This document shows, in pieces, positions 55,312-64,000 of a DNA stretch of 64,000 nt. The position numbers were made by a program, and so were the translations under genes. The DNA lies in assembly GCF_019925205.1 (NCBI RefSeq), contig NC_083568.1, forward strand, positions 13,948,393-14,012,392. Reading direction: 5' to 3'. Positions within the stretch are counted from its first letter, which is position 1. Each line of letters starts with the position of its first letter. Source of the DNA: Metopolophium dirhodum (Eukaryota; Arthropoda; Insecta; Hemiptera; Aphididae). The notes under the pieces are model-generated. The model did not search any database. It was not told the origin of the DNA and saw only the letters and a list, made by a program, of their open reading frames with translations.

Positions 55312-55972
55312 CTAAAAATAAAAATTAAAACAATTAATATTGTTAAGTATGATAAATTAACATAGTTTATCAAATATTTAAATTGTAAAAGGTGTCAATA
55401 ATGTATAGTATTATGCTTATTTATTATTATGTATACAGTGTTTTCCAAACGCCTTAACCAATTGTTAGTGCTAATGCAATGCACATTAAATTACTGTCTA
55501 TTTTAAAATAATTAATTAACTATCCCAAGAGTATAAGATATCTAATAAAGATGGATTTAAAAAGTAGTTTATTTATGTTTACTGAAATTTGTTCACAGGA
55601 GAAGATATTTTTTCACTTTTTTGTTTCATAGCCTTGGAACACAAGTCTTAAACCTAAATATATAATTCAATGTTTTCAAATGTGTTGAGATTATTTAAAA
55701 ATAATAAAACAAATTATAAAGAAAGAGCATTCTTGAAACAAAAATTAAATTTATTAACAAAACCAGTTTTTTTATAAATACTTATTATACTATTGGTATG
55801 ATTGCTTTTGTTTGAATGGAGGATTTGGGGCAACCTATAATATTTGTCAAGATGCAACATGACATGTCAATGAATGCAGTTCAGTTGTACATTTTAACAA
55901 TACCAATAGGTACTTTAATTATTTTAATTTTAATAATTTATCTTATTCATATAAAAAAAAAGCTTTACAATA
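55312..55972. other. AT-rich intron, nothing recognised
   Basis: A plus-strand open frame at 55816-56085 looks membrane-like but overlaps V32 as a mirror and is not a gene. Confidence 0.45.
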
Positions 55973-56220
55973 TTAATAAAAATGAGAATTATAAATTAAT
56001 TTATGAACAGATATTGAATGGATTTTTAATGTATGCTTGCGAGCAAATTTTTTTAAGCAAATTATACATTGGAATTGTGGATTAACACCACATGCATAAA
56101 TTAAATGTTTTTTTAGATTCCGTTTGCGATCCAAACCTTTATACTCATGGCCACAACCATTTGGGCAGATTGCTGGGTCGTTTTTACTAGCTCTATTTAA
56201 TATCTCGTTCATATTATTCT
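55973..56220 (-). CDS. lola: V32: terminal exon, C2HC + C2H2 finger pair, N-P-Q type
   Basis: TATATTTACAG is followed by AG-AAT-AAT-ATG-AAC-GAG. It reads L-N-R-A-S-K-N-D-P-A-I-C-P-N-G-C-G-H-E-Y-K, G-L-D-R-K-R-N with K-H-L-I-Y-A-C, G-V-N-P-Q-F-Q, finger 2 C-I-I-C-L-K-K-F-A-R-K with H-S-I-S-V-H, then K-L-I-Y-N-S-H-F-Y. The Y-A-C in place of Y-E-C marks this type, shared with V35 and V36. Confidence 0.86.
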
Positions 56221-56762
56221 CTGTAAATATAAAATTGTAATTATATTTTTAAAAAAATATAATGCTAATGCCCCTGGCTATCAAAGCATTTGAATAATAA
56301 TTAAAACAAATATTTATATTTAATAATTTACTAGCAAAATAAATGTATTAACAATATAATGCAATACAATTGAATCTCAAAAACTATTAAAGTATGTTAT
56401 ACATACATAGTCAAACAATATGTAAGACCAAAGCTGATAGGGTTGTATGATAAGGGTTTTATTCTATCACCAAAACATAGCAAGAGGAGAAAGTGTTTTA
56501 AAAAAAGTGTATTTATGCTGACTATAATAAACATGTAATAATAACAACATTTGTTTTTTTCTTATTACATTTTTCTTTAATTTATTTAGGTATAGAAGTA
56601 GTTGAATACAAATTAAGTTATTATGTATTTTAAATAAAATGTTTTTTGAAAATAAAATATCATTGATATATCATGATATGGTTTATTAACATTTCCTTAT
56701 ATCTGAGCTTTTTGGAAAACATGTATTTACTAAAGTTTATGTTGATGAATAGTCAGTATATG
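56221..56762. other. AT-rich intron, nothing recognised
   Basis: No motif. The V33 frame beyond its stop (56730-56762) is the old end of that exon. Confidence 0.4.
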
Positions 56763-56962
56763 TTACTGCAATGTATGATTATGCTTGAATGGATTTTGGC
56801 ACACAATACATTTCAATGTTGGGTGCATCCCACATGAATATTTCAAATGTCTTTTTAGATTGGACTTCCGTTCTGTGCCTTTATATGAACGAGCACAGCC
56901 GTTTGGGCAGAATGCTGGGTCACTACGACTAGCCATGTTTAAAAACTCTTTCATATGATTTT
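56763..56962 (-). pseudogene. V33: finger exon cut short by a stop in finger 2
   Basis: The acceptor TTTTCAG and start AA-AAT-CAT-ATG-AAA-GAG are good. Finger 1 is complete: F-C-P-N-G-C-A-R-S-Y-K-G-T-E-R-K with R-H-L-K-Y-S-C. Finger 2 begins C-I-V-C-Q-N-P-F-K-H-N-H-T-L-Q and ends at TAA (56763-56765). Directly after the stop, in the same frame, come H-I-L-T-I-H-Q-H-K-L and a second stop at 56730. A single codon change therefore removed both zinc-binding histidines. The product would have only finger 1 functional. Confidence 0.8.
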
Positions 56963-57359
56963 CTGAAAATGTAACATTTAAATTATTTAAAATTATAACT
57001 AAGTATAGTTTACTACACAATACTGAAATATATTATTCCTTTAAAAGGGCCAAAGTTCTCAAACTATGAGTTTATTTTAACAATTTAAATATACATCACA
57101 ATGTTACAAAATTATGTTTTACACAAAAAGAAACATTATCTAAGCATACATAATTTTAAGTTTATTTTTTTTAATTTAATTTTGTAGCTGTGTAGTGTAT
57201 TCCTGTACACTATTATTCACATTTTAAAAAATATAATGTTTTTCAGCAATATTTAAGGGGTTTGGGATGGTGTATATTTTTATTTTTTATTTTAAACAAA
57301 ATAATATATTTACAATCTGTAATATTTTATATACAATTTGATAACTTAAGATTAAAATA
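56963..57359. other. AT-rich intron, nothing recognised
   Basis: This sequence (ACATTTAAATTATTT and following) resembles the introns just upstream of V34 and V35, as expected from duplicated units. Confidence 0.45.
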
Positions 57360-57800
57360 ACAACATGAAATCACGTGAAGAAGGAGGCTCGCCATTTTGG
57401 AAACTCTTTGACTTGGTGATGGGGAGGGAGGAAGAAATGTATTATTTTAATTTATACAGGTCGGGATTCAAGAGATACAAACACCAGTGTCCTTTTAATC
57501 GACATGGGGGGTTAGATCTGGGATGGATTCACTGGCTAAATTAGATACTAGTGGATTTGTATGGTTGAATGATTTGGTGTGGAAATTTTTGTAGTGGTTT
57601 TTGATTCAATTTTTTGCCATTCCTTACCATAGAGACGTAGGCAATATTTAGAGTTTGTGTGTGCATGACTTGCGGCTATGTGTATAGTAAATGATTATTA
57701 GTGTGTGTGCGTACTAATAATTGACGACCGCACAGTTACGCGGGTTAACGTTTCAGAATGTTTGTTTTTTTGGCTAAAAGTAAATTTTGTCAATTCTATC
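57360..57800. other. GC-richer unassigned patch
   Basis: It contains GAAGAAGGAGGCTCGCCATT, GGTGATGGGGAGGGAGGAAG, TCGACATGGGGGGTTAGATC and GTTACGCGGGTTAACG, unlike the surrounding intron. I found no long frame, no inverted ends and no match elsewhere in the window. It could be a regulatory region or an old insertion. Confidence 0.3.
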
Positions 57801-58119
57801 GATAGACCTAATAATGCAATAATACTTCTGAAAACTGATATGAATTCTGAATCATCAACATGTGAGATTTCTTAAATTTTAACATATTTGTATTAAGTTA
57901 ATATGAATTGGGCAACAAAATTCGGGAAAGTGGACTGATCATTCTCCCATTATAACAAATAAAGTGAAAATCTTAAATGAATCTAATATCCTATATCCTA
58001 AGTGAAAAATTAAAATCACATAGTTTTTCGATGCATTATTCCAAATTATATATAATAGACATTTAATAAAACCAAAATAATGCAACATTTTCTTCTTCTT
58101 CTAATTATGTAACGTACTA
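57801..58119. other. AT-rich intron, nothing recognised
   Basis: No signal seen. Confidence 0.4.
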
Positions 58120-58356
58120 AGTATGTTTTATGAATAGTCGTCATATAATACTGCAACGAATCCTTTTTTCTGTATTTTTTATGGCTTACAATACATTGGA
58201 ATTTTGGGTGCATACCACGTCAATGTTTCAAATGTCTTTTTAGATTGCATATGCGTTCTGTGCCTTTATATGAATAGCCATATATGCATTTGTTTTGGCA
58301 GAATACTGGGTCTTTTTCAATAGCCATATTTATTAACTTGTTTATAATATAATTTT
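58120..58356 (-). pseudogene. V34: decayed finger exon
   Basis: The acceptor TATTTTAAG and phase (AA-AAT-TAT) are kept. The frame reads E-K-D-P-V-F-C-Q-N-K-C-I-Y-G-Y-S-Y-K, G-T-E-R-I-C-N with R-H-L-K-H, then TGA (58220-58222) at the position of the fourth ligand Cys. Behind it come M-H-P-K-F-Q-C-I-V-S, so the second Cys of finger 2 is Ser, and H-K-K-Y-R-K-K with a degraded end. It is clearly related to V33 (T-E-R, G-M-H-P). Confidence 0.78.
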
Positions 58357-59106
58357 CTTAAAATATAACATTTAAATTATTTTACATTATTAACTAAATA
58401 TTGTTTAGTTTTTACAATACCGAAATATAACAGCCCTTTAAAAGGGATAAAGTTCTCACTGTATGAATTTATTTTAAATAATTAAAATATAAATGGCACC
58501 AAGTTACAAAATACTGTTTTATACAACAACAAAAAAAACATTATGTTTGTATTTAAAGTGACATAATTTTAAGTTTATATTTTAAATTTAATTTCTTAGC
58601 AGTGTATTTATGTACCTATCATGTGTTGTAACAATTCTACTACACTTTTTTGTTAGTTACTAAAGTTTTCCATGTAGTCTTGAAAAATATTTAGTTTTAT
58701 AAATTTACGCCTAAACACTTATAACACAGGTATCGACAATTGAAATAACAATATAATATACAGAAGTAGTTATAACAGTAAAATGATGACAATATAATAT
58801 ACAAACACAAGAAAATTGTATTAAGGCCAATGATAAACATAATTTTTTAAAGAACACATGTCTGACTAAGGGATCATTCATTAAAAAGTTGAAACTTCAA
58901 ATTAGGAGGAATAATTGAGTATAATATTCATATACAGGAATATGAATAGTATATAATTGTACATACATGTATATTTTATTAAAACACTTATGATACAAGT
59001 CACAATGAGCTGAACTCAGTGTACCTAGTGCCAAGTAAAATGAAATATTCATATATTAATTTAGTTTTAAACATGTATGCTATGTATATATAAAAACTAT
59101 ATAATA
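58357..59106. other. AT-rich intron, nothing recognised
   Basis: Duplicated-unit type intron, similar to 59355-60072. No gene. Confidence 0.45.
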
Positions 59107-59354
59107 TTAAGTACATTTAGAATTCAAAATTAGTTTGTGAACACATAATAAATGTATTTTTAAAGTATGTTTGCGAACAAATTTTTTGAAGCAAACTTTA
59201 CATTGAAATTGTGGATTTTGGCCACATGCATATATCAAATGTTTTTTGAGATTTTTCTTACGTTCCGTGCCATTATATGAATGACCACATCCATTTGGGC
59301 AGAATGCTGGGTTGTATTTACAAGCCATATTTAATAACTCATTCATAACAATCT
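59107..59354 (-). CDS. lola: V35: terminal exon, C2HC + C2H2 finger pair, N-P-Q type
   Basis: ACATTTTCAG is followed by AG-ATT-GTT-ATG-AAT-GAG. It reads L-N-M-A-C-K-Y-N-P-A-F-C-P-N-G-C-G-H-S-Y-N, G-T-E-R-K-K-N with K-H-L-I-Y-A-C, G-Q-N-P-Q-F-Q, finger 2 C-K-V-C-F-K-K-F-V-R-K with H-L-L-C-V-H, then a nine-residue tail to T. All ligands are present. It is the sister of V32 and V36. The linker Gly-Gln is shared by neither V32 (Gly-Val) nor V36 (Gly-Lys). Confidence 0.86.
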
Positions 59355-60072
59355 CTGAAAATGTAACATTTAAATTATTTTAGATTATTACTAAGTATAG
59401 TTTAGTTGTACAATACTGAAATATATCATTCCTTTAAAAGGTCCTAAGTTCTTAAGATTATGAATTAATTTTAACAATTATAATATACATCACCAAGTTA
59501 CAAAGTTATTTTTCACAATAAAAAATTTAATATTATCTTTGTATTTAAACATAAATATTTTAAGTTTATTTTTTAAATTTAATTTCATAGCAGTGCATTT
59601 GTGTACTTACCATGTGTTGTTACAATACACAATAAAAAAATGTGTGTAAATACAATTTTAAATATACAATTTTTTATTGCTAATTAAAAATTAAACATTA
59701 AAAAAAGTTGTATTTTATTATCTTTATACTATATTCCACTCTTTATACAAGAAGTAAATACACTATATTATGTAATATGTGTGTTATTTAAAAAGCATTT
59801 TTTGTTATTTATGATCTATAAACTTTTTTTATGTATAATAAGCATCATGTTTTGTTAGTTGTTAAATGTTTACATTTAGTCTTGAAAGAAATTGAATATG
59901 AATAGTGTATTGTACATAATACATATAAATTATTAAAATACTTATAATACAAGGAAAATTGAACTGACCTACCTGAGTGTAGTGCTAAATAAAATATTAT
60001 ATATTTAATAAAATATTCATGTATTATTTCAGTTTGGAAAATGTTTGTTATTTACATTAAAGCTATATAATA
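59355..60072. other. AT-rich intron, nothing recognised
   Basis: Similar to the intron upstream of V34 over its first 300 bases (AGTATAGTTTAG, CCTTTAAAAGG). Confidence 0.45.
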
Positions 60073-60320
60073 TTAAATCAAATAAGAATTAAAAATTTTT
60101 TTGTGAATAGATAGTAAATGGCTTTTTAGAGTATGCTTGCGAGCAAATTTTCTCAAGCAAACTACACATTGAAATTGTGGATTTTTGCCACATGCATATA
60201 TCAAATGTTTTTTGAGATTGTGTTTGCGGTGTGTACCAATATATGAATGTCCACAACCATTTGGACAGAACACAGGATCATTTTCACTTACTTTATTTAA
60301 TAATTCCATCATGGCATTCT
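60073..60320 (-). CDS. lola: V36: terminal exon, C2HC + C2H2 finger pair, N-P-Q type
   Basis: TATATTTACAG is followed by AG-AAT-GCC-ATG-ATG-GAA. It reads L-N-K-V-S-E-N-D-P-V-F-C-P-N-G-C-G-H-S-Y-I, G-T-H-R-K-H-N with K-H-L-I-Y-A-C, G-K-N-P-Q-F-Q, finger 2 C-V-V-C-L-R-K-F-A-R-K with H-L-L-S-I-H, then K-K-I-F-N-S-Y-L-I. It is intact. The start dinucleotide and lead agree with V32. Confidence 0.86.
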
Positions 60321-61275
60321 CTGTAAATATAACATTTTAGTTGTTTTATTTAATTGGCTAACTATAAGTATACAATAATTTAGACTTTAGTTGAAGTGAG
60401 ATACATAACATCTTTAAAATGGTTAAAGCTATGGATACTAAATGTTTCTTTTCTACAATATAACACAGCCATTCAGCCATTGCATGAATACATCTTAAAG
60501 AACAGTTTATTTATATTAATTAGAATTTTTAGTAGTTATAATAAAAACCAAATATCAAAGTTTTAAAGCATTCATAGTTTGCCATTTACTATGAACATAT
60601 TTCAATGATCAATGTTAGTTGTTTTTATTACTGATATCAATACCAATTTTCAACATTGTAGAACTGCAGAAGGCATTGGAATTTGGAGTCAAAAACACCG
60701 ATTAGACAGAATGTATTGAAAACAAGACCAATCTGTAGATATAGTAGAAACGTGTTCCAACGTGAACTTTTAAACAAAAATAAAATAAAATAAAATAAAA
60801 TAAAAATAAAATGGATGCTTCCAAAAATTTTCATTGTTACCTACCGCATACCATAAAATATCATGAGTTAGACCGAAATACATTTTTGCTTTAGATATTC
60901 CACAATTATATACCTACTTGAAAAACAATTTAAATATTTTTATTAAAATGTATCGGTGAAGTATAATTTATTTTGAAACAAGGACAAAAAAGTTTTTCAA
61001 ATTAACTTTTTTTTTTTTTAAATTGACTTTCAAATTGTCGGTTAATGAAGTACATATAATGCTATAAATGTCTTTTATGATTTTGACTGAGTTAAACACG
61101 AAATATTTCATCTCCAGCTTGGTAACTGCGTGGAGGATGGTTAAAAAATAATCAGAAGCCTTCCGAATTCAATAAATGGTTTACTATTTTTCAGTGTTAT
61201 GGTAACAAACAACTTGGGAAAATACACTAATCGAGCATGTTTTAGTTTACGGGTTTTAACACTTATTGTTGTTGA
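60321..61275. other. Intron with a TAAAA microsatellite
   Basis: A (TAAAA)n-like run lies at 60777-60812. I see no gene and no finger remains. Confidence 0.45.
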
Positions 61276-61380
61276 GGCCAGGGGGTCGGCAACCCAAGGC
61301 CCTGGGGGCCGCGATGTGGCCATCATATTAATAAATAAGTATTAAATTGTATGTGGCCCAGAGTCAAATTTATAATTTGT
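61276..61380. mobile_element. hAT end fragment
   Basis: CAGGGGGTCGGCAACCC, GGGGGCCGCGATGTGGCC and TGTATGTGGCCCAGAGTC are the terminal words of the hAT family present complete at 61691. Only one end is found, so it is a fragment or its partner end has decayed. Confidence 0.5.
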
Positions 61381-61525
61381 ACAAAAATCACAAATTAAGA
61401 TGGATTAGAATGTTGTTTATATGGAGATACCTTATTAAATTAATAAAGCTAACGGTTTGAACTTAAATGAACTAAATTTGATGTGGTTATATATTTTTGT
61501 ATAAAATAAAATAAGATATTTGTTC

Positions 61526-61579
61526 CTGGGATCCTTTGTTTGTACCATTATCAATAATGGTACAAACAAAGGATCCCAG
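61526..61579. repeat. Perfect 26-base inverted repeat with a 2-base loop
   Basis: The left arm 61526-61551 (CTGGGATCC ... ACCATTAT) and right arm 61554-61579 are exact reverse complements, separated by CA. As RNA on either strand it would form a very stable hairpin. It is not the end of either hAT copy. Origin unknown; an assembly fold-back artefact is possible. Confidence 0.85.
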
Positions 61580-61690
61580 TTACGAATTACATGGGCGTAT
61601 GATGGATACGACGGCCAACGAAGATATAGTTAGAATATCCTAAAACCTAAAACCATAAGAAAACCAATCAAGTTTTAGTATGCTTTAAAT

Positions 61691-62890
61691 CATGGGTCGG
61701 CAACCCGCGGCCCGCGTAGCAATTTTATGCGGCCCGCGATAATAATTTATAGTTAGTTTAAAAATATTATACAACACGTTATCTTTGCTGATAAAAATTG
61801 GGATTTCTCACGAGAAGTTAGTTATACAATTATTGAACAAAAATAGATATTATGTATAGAAACATTGTACATGTTATCTACGTTTCGTTAAACATTGATA
61901 ATAATTATATTATACAAAACGAAATACGACTTAGTATTACTGAATTGATTTTCTAGTGAAGTGTAATCGTCTCAATTCTGTGTTTCAAATTTTTGTACGT
62001 GTAACTCTATGGCTCCTAAACGAAAAATTAACGATGAGCATCGTATTTTTAAAGAAGATTGGACCGAACTTTTTACAAGCATATTGATGAAAAAAAATTA
62101 GATCATTTTGTTTGTTGTAAAAAAGCCATGGAAACATTTCAACAATGTAACTGGGAAGAAGTTAAAGTAAAATTTATGAGTATCATTGAAAAATTACAAA
62201 ATGAATTTTCAACCAGATTTTCTGATTTTTATTCAATTGACCTCAAAATTAAATTATTTCAGAACCCGTTTGTAGTTGATATTGATGACGTTGAAAGCTG
62301 TTTACAAATGGAAATTATTGAGTTGCAAAGTGACGAATGTCTTAAAACCGCTTTTCGTGATTGTAATAATTTAATTCAGTTTTATTCGAGTCTCTGTGAA
62401 ACAAAATTTAGCAAAATAAAATATTTTGCTAAAAAAATGTTGACCATATTTGGGAGCACTTATATTTGTGAACAAACTTTTTCCCTAATGAAATATCGGA
62501 AAAGCAAATATGTTTCGCGATTAACCGATGGTCACTTAAACGCTGTATTGAGAATTTCTACATCGAAAATAAAACCTGCTATCAATACACTTGTTGATGC
62601 TATTCAAACTCAAAAATCACATTAATTTTTATTTATTTATTTTTTCCAATATTATACTATATTTTACTATGTATTTTTTTATTATTATTATTACGTGTAA
62701 TTATTATTATAACTTTGTTTGTAGATACCTCGATAATTAATGTACCAATCAGTGATGTATTTAAATAAATTAAATTTTAAATTACTACAATATTTCGTTT
62801 AAATAAAATAAGGTGTATTCAAATTATGGCCTGTGAAAAAATTTATTTTTATCTTTTGGCCCTTGACACCAAAAAGGTTGCCAACCCCTG
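61691..62890 (+). mobile_element. hAT element, internally deleted (1,200 bp)
   Basis: The left end CATGGGTCGGCAACC and right end GGTTGCCAACCCCTG are inverted repeats with two differences. Perfect 8-bp duplications CTTTAAAT lie at 61683-61690 and 62891-62898. Inside, on the plus strand, are the first residues and the last part of a transposase, with the middle (including the catalytic region) missing. It lies in the intron between V36 and V37 and is oriented against the array. Confidence 0.92.
62009..62625 (+). pseudogene. hAT transposase, N-terminal scrap joined to C-terminal dimerisation domain
   Basis: ATG at 62009 gives M-A-P-K-R-K-I-N-D-E-H-R-I-F, about 20 residues. That frame then runs to a stop, and the body continues in another frame (62059-62625, 188 codons). 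The end carries the hAT dimerisation signature: I-F-G-S-T-Y-I-C-E-Q-T-F-S-L-M-K, K-S-K-Y-V-S-R-L-T-D-G-H-L and L-R-I-S-T-S. This resembles the ZBED/GTF2IRD2-like hAT group. The missing middle and frame change mean no active enzyme. The C-terminal frame has no stop, which suggests the deletion is fairly recent. Confidence 0.85.
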
Positions 62891-62994
62891 CTTTAAATTT
62901 AAGCTTAAAAGTTATAATTAATTTTTTTTTTAATATTAATTATAGTTAAATAAAAATAATAAACATAAAATCAGAAACTATATTTATTTTGTAA

Positions 62995-63236
62995 TTAATT
63001 CATTTTTGATAATTTAAATATACATATTTGATGAATTTTCATCATATGACACTTCAATGATTCGTTGTTTCTATACTTTGTTTGGCAAACTGTACATTGA
63101 AATTGTGGATTAACGCCACACTTGTAATTCAAATGATGTTTGAGATTGTATTTGCGGTTTTTACCAATATATGATCTTCCACAATCATTTGGGCAAAATA
63201 TTCGATATTTTTCAACAGTTTGATCCATGTACTTAA
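62995..63236 (-). CDS. lola: V37: terminal exon, C2HC + C2H2 finger pair
   Basis: TATATTTTCAG is followed by TT-AAG-TAC-ATG-GAT-CAA. It reads Y-R-I-F-C-P-N-D-C-G-R-S-Y-I-G-K-N-R-K-Y with H-H-L-N-Y-K-C, G-V-N-P-Q-F-Q, finger 2 C-T-V-C-Q-T-K-Y-R-N-N with H-M-M-K-I-H, then Q-I-C-I-F-K-L-S-K-M-N. Tyr replaces Phe in the finger 2 core. In transcription order it is the first intact unit of the array in this window. Confidence 0.85.
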
Positions 63237-63620
63237 CTGAAAATATAATATTTTAATTATTTTATATCATTGAACAAATAATTAATATAGACTGCTCCAA
63301 TACTAAAATGTATTTTTAATGGGGGTTTTATGTATTTACATGGGGATCATTTGGATTGATCACTCTTTGAACTAAATTTTTATATTTCAATAAGGTAAGT
63401 ACTGTTATAATATAACATTAAAATATTTCATTCTTATTCCTTGTAAGTCATAACCGTAAATAAAATTTATTTTTTCCTTTTGGAAAGACCTAACATCTTG
63501 TAACTATTATTGTATCCGTTGAAATTATAAAACCTACATTTAATGTAGGTGGTATTTAAATAAAATTTAAATAATACATTTAAATTCCAAATACAAAGTT
63601 TTTTTACAAAAATATATGTT
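63237..63620. other. AT-rich intron, nothing recognised
   Basis: AACCTACATTTAATGTAGGT at 63530-63549 is a small palindrome. No other signal. Confidence 0.45.
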
Positions 63621-63853
63621 CTAAAGTATAATTTGTTGATGAACACTGGACATGTGACACTGTAACGATTGCTTAGATCTTAAATGTTTTCCACAAAATG
63701 TACAACAGAATTATGGATTAATACCACACGTCCACACGTGTATTTTAAATGCTGTTTGAGATTGTATTTGCTATTTTTTCCTGATATATGATTAGCCACA
63801 ACCATTTGCACAAAACATTTGACATTTTTCCAAAGATTGATTCAAGTACTTAA
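63621..63853 (-). pseudogene. V38: decayed finger exon
   Basis: The acceptor TATATTTTCAG and start TT-AAG-TAC are identical to V37. The frame reads C-Q-M-F-C-A-N-G-C-G and then TAA (63792-63794). A TAG follows, and a frame change lies before R-H/Q-H-L-K-Y-T-C. A tandem repeat of ACGTGTGG disturbs the linker. Finger 2 is readable in a further frame: C-T-F-C-G-K-H with H-M-S-S-V-H and a stop at 63621. It is a dead sister of V37. Confidence 0.8.
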
Positions 63854-64000
63854 CTGAAAATATAATATTTAAATTATTGTATATCATTGACATTTGACAA
63901 CAAGTATATAGATAATTTGGAATGCCTTAGTGTTGTGATTGGTACTAAATTTTGTTTTTAACGAGCTTTTTGCATAATTAATGTTTGAAATAAATAAATA
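63854..64000. other. AT-rich intron at the window edge
   Basis: It resembles the intron start upstream of V37 (AAAATATAATATTTAAATTATT). The array, or the common exons, should continue to the right. Confidence 0.45.

Larger units (their letters stand above)
1..64000 (-). other. lola: Array of alternative 3' terminal exons of a lola-like BTB zinc-finger gene
   Basis: The minus strand carries 38 exon-like units, each about 190 to 250 bases, separated by AT-rich introns. Almost all encode a C2HC finger followed by a C2H2 finger and then a stop. Each intact unit is preceded by a polypyrimidine tract and AG, and has two bases before its first whole codon, so all are compatible with one phase-1 donor. 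Known biology: Drosophila lola has common BTB exons spliced to one of about twenty such terminal exons. The inferred role is nuclear, sequence-specific DNA binding with isoform choice by splicing. No BTB exon is seen; it should lie to the right of the window. Another BTB-ZF gene with the same design remains possible. Confidence 0.75.

Noticed and set aside
55816..56085. Plus-strand open frame with a hydrophobic stretch resembling a membrane segment
   Set aside because: It overlaps V32 in antisense, and AT-rich DNA easily gives Ile/Leu/Phe runs.
1..64000. Possibility that the units are separate small zinc-finger genes
   Set aside because: Most units have no start codon, all lie on one strand, and each has an acceptor in the same phase. 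Separate genes would not need this.
1..64000. Possibility of mod(mdg4)-type variable exons
   Set aside because: Those mainly encode a different zinc-binding domain (FLYWCH). Here nearly all are C2HC plus C2H2 pairs, as in lola.

Overview
This is an AT-rich eukaryotic window with no bacterial features, no CRISPR and no tRNA or rRNA that I can see. It reads as insect DNA, most likely an aphid or near relative. The species guess is an inference from composition, the frequent GGTAC-containing motifs and the repeat content. The organising structure is a long array of short terminal exons on the minus strand. Each encodes a C-terminal tail with a paired zinc finger: a C2HC finger (C-x2-4-C, x12 to x16, H-x4-C) then a C2H2 finger (C-x2-C-x12-H-x4-H), followed by a stop. 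This is the arrangement of the alternatively spliced 3' exons of the BTB/zinc-finger gene longitudinals lacking (lola). The shared BTB exons are not in the window and would lie beyond its right end, because the array is transcribed right to left.

I count 38 exon-like units, named V1 to V38 from left to right. 28 look intact (26 finger pairs, 2 of another kind), 9 are disrupted or remnants, and V27 has an open frame but no in-phase acceptor. Every intact unit follows a splice acceptor (usually TTTTTCAG or TTTTAG) and begins with two bases before the first whole codon. All could therefore be joined to the same phase-1 donor. Many of the units were found by reading the acceptor and frame directly, because they have no ATG and no long open frame.

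Layout: V1-V3 (2.5-6.1 kb) are ATG-E-S-R type exons. V4-V8 (10.6-19.8 kb) lie in duplicated blocks and include an exon that looks recombinant. V9-V15 (23-32 kb) mostly have a Gly-Gly or Arg-rich linker, and three have C-x4-C fingers. From V16 (33 kb) rightwards the first finger is three residues longer. V19 and V20 (39.4-40.8 kb) carry no C2H2 pair. They encode a piggyBac-transposase-type cysteine-rich zinc-binding domain, behind good acceptors in the same phase as the rest of the array. V21-V24 are a recent tandem group. V25-V31 are the D-P-A-x-C-P-N type. V32-V38 are the N-P-Q-F-Q-C type.

The introns are loaded with mobile elements. They include a cleanly bounded hAT deletion derivative at 61.7-62.9 kb with 8-bp target duplications, a hAT-like element with a second hAT-like element nested in it at 8.1-9.4 kb, and several short inverted-repeat elements with 8-bp duplications. 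There is also a truncated LINE RNase H fragment, a degraded retrotransposon with a restriction-like endonuclease, and many copies of one dispersed repeat (called repeat A here). The array seems to evolve by tandem duplication, recombination between fingers, decay and possibly capture of a transposase domain. In each mRNA the upstream BTB part would be joined to one of these tails, giving isoforms with different DNA-binding ends.
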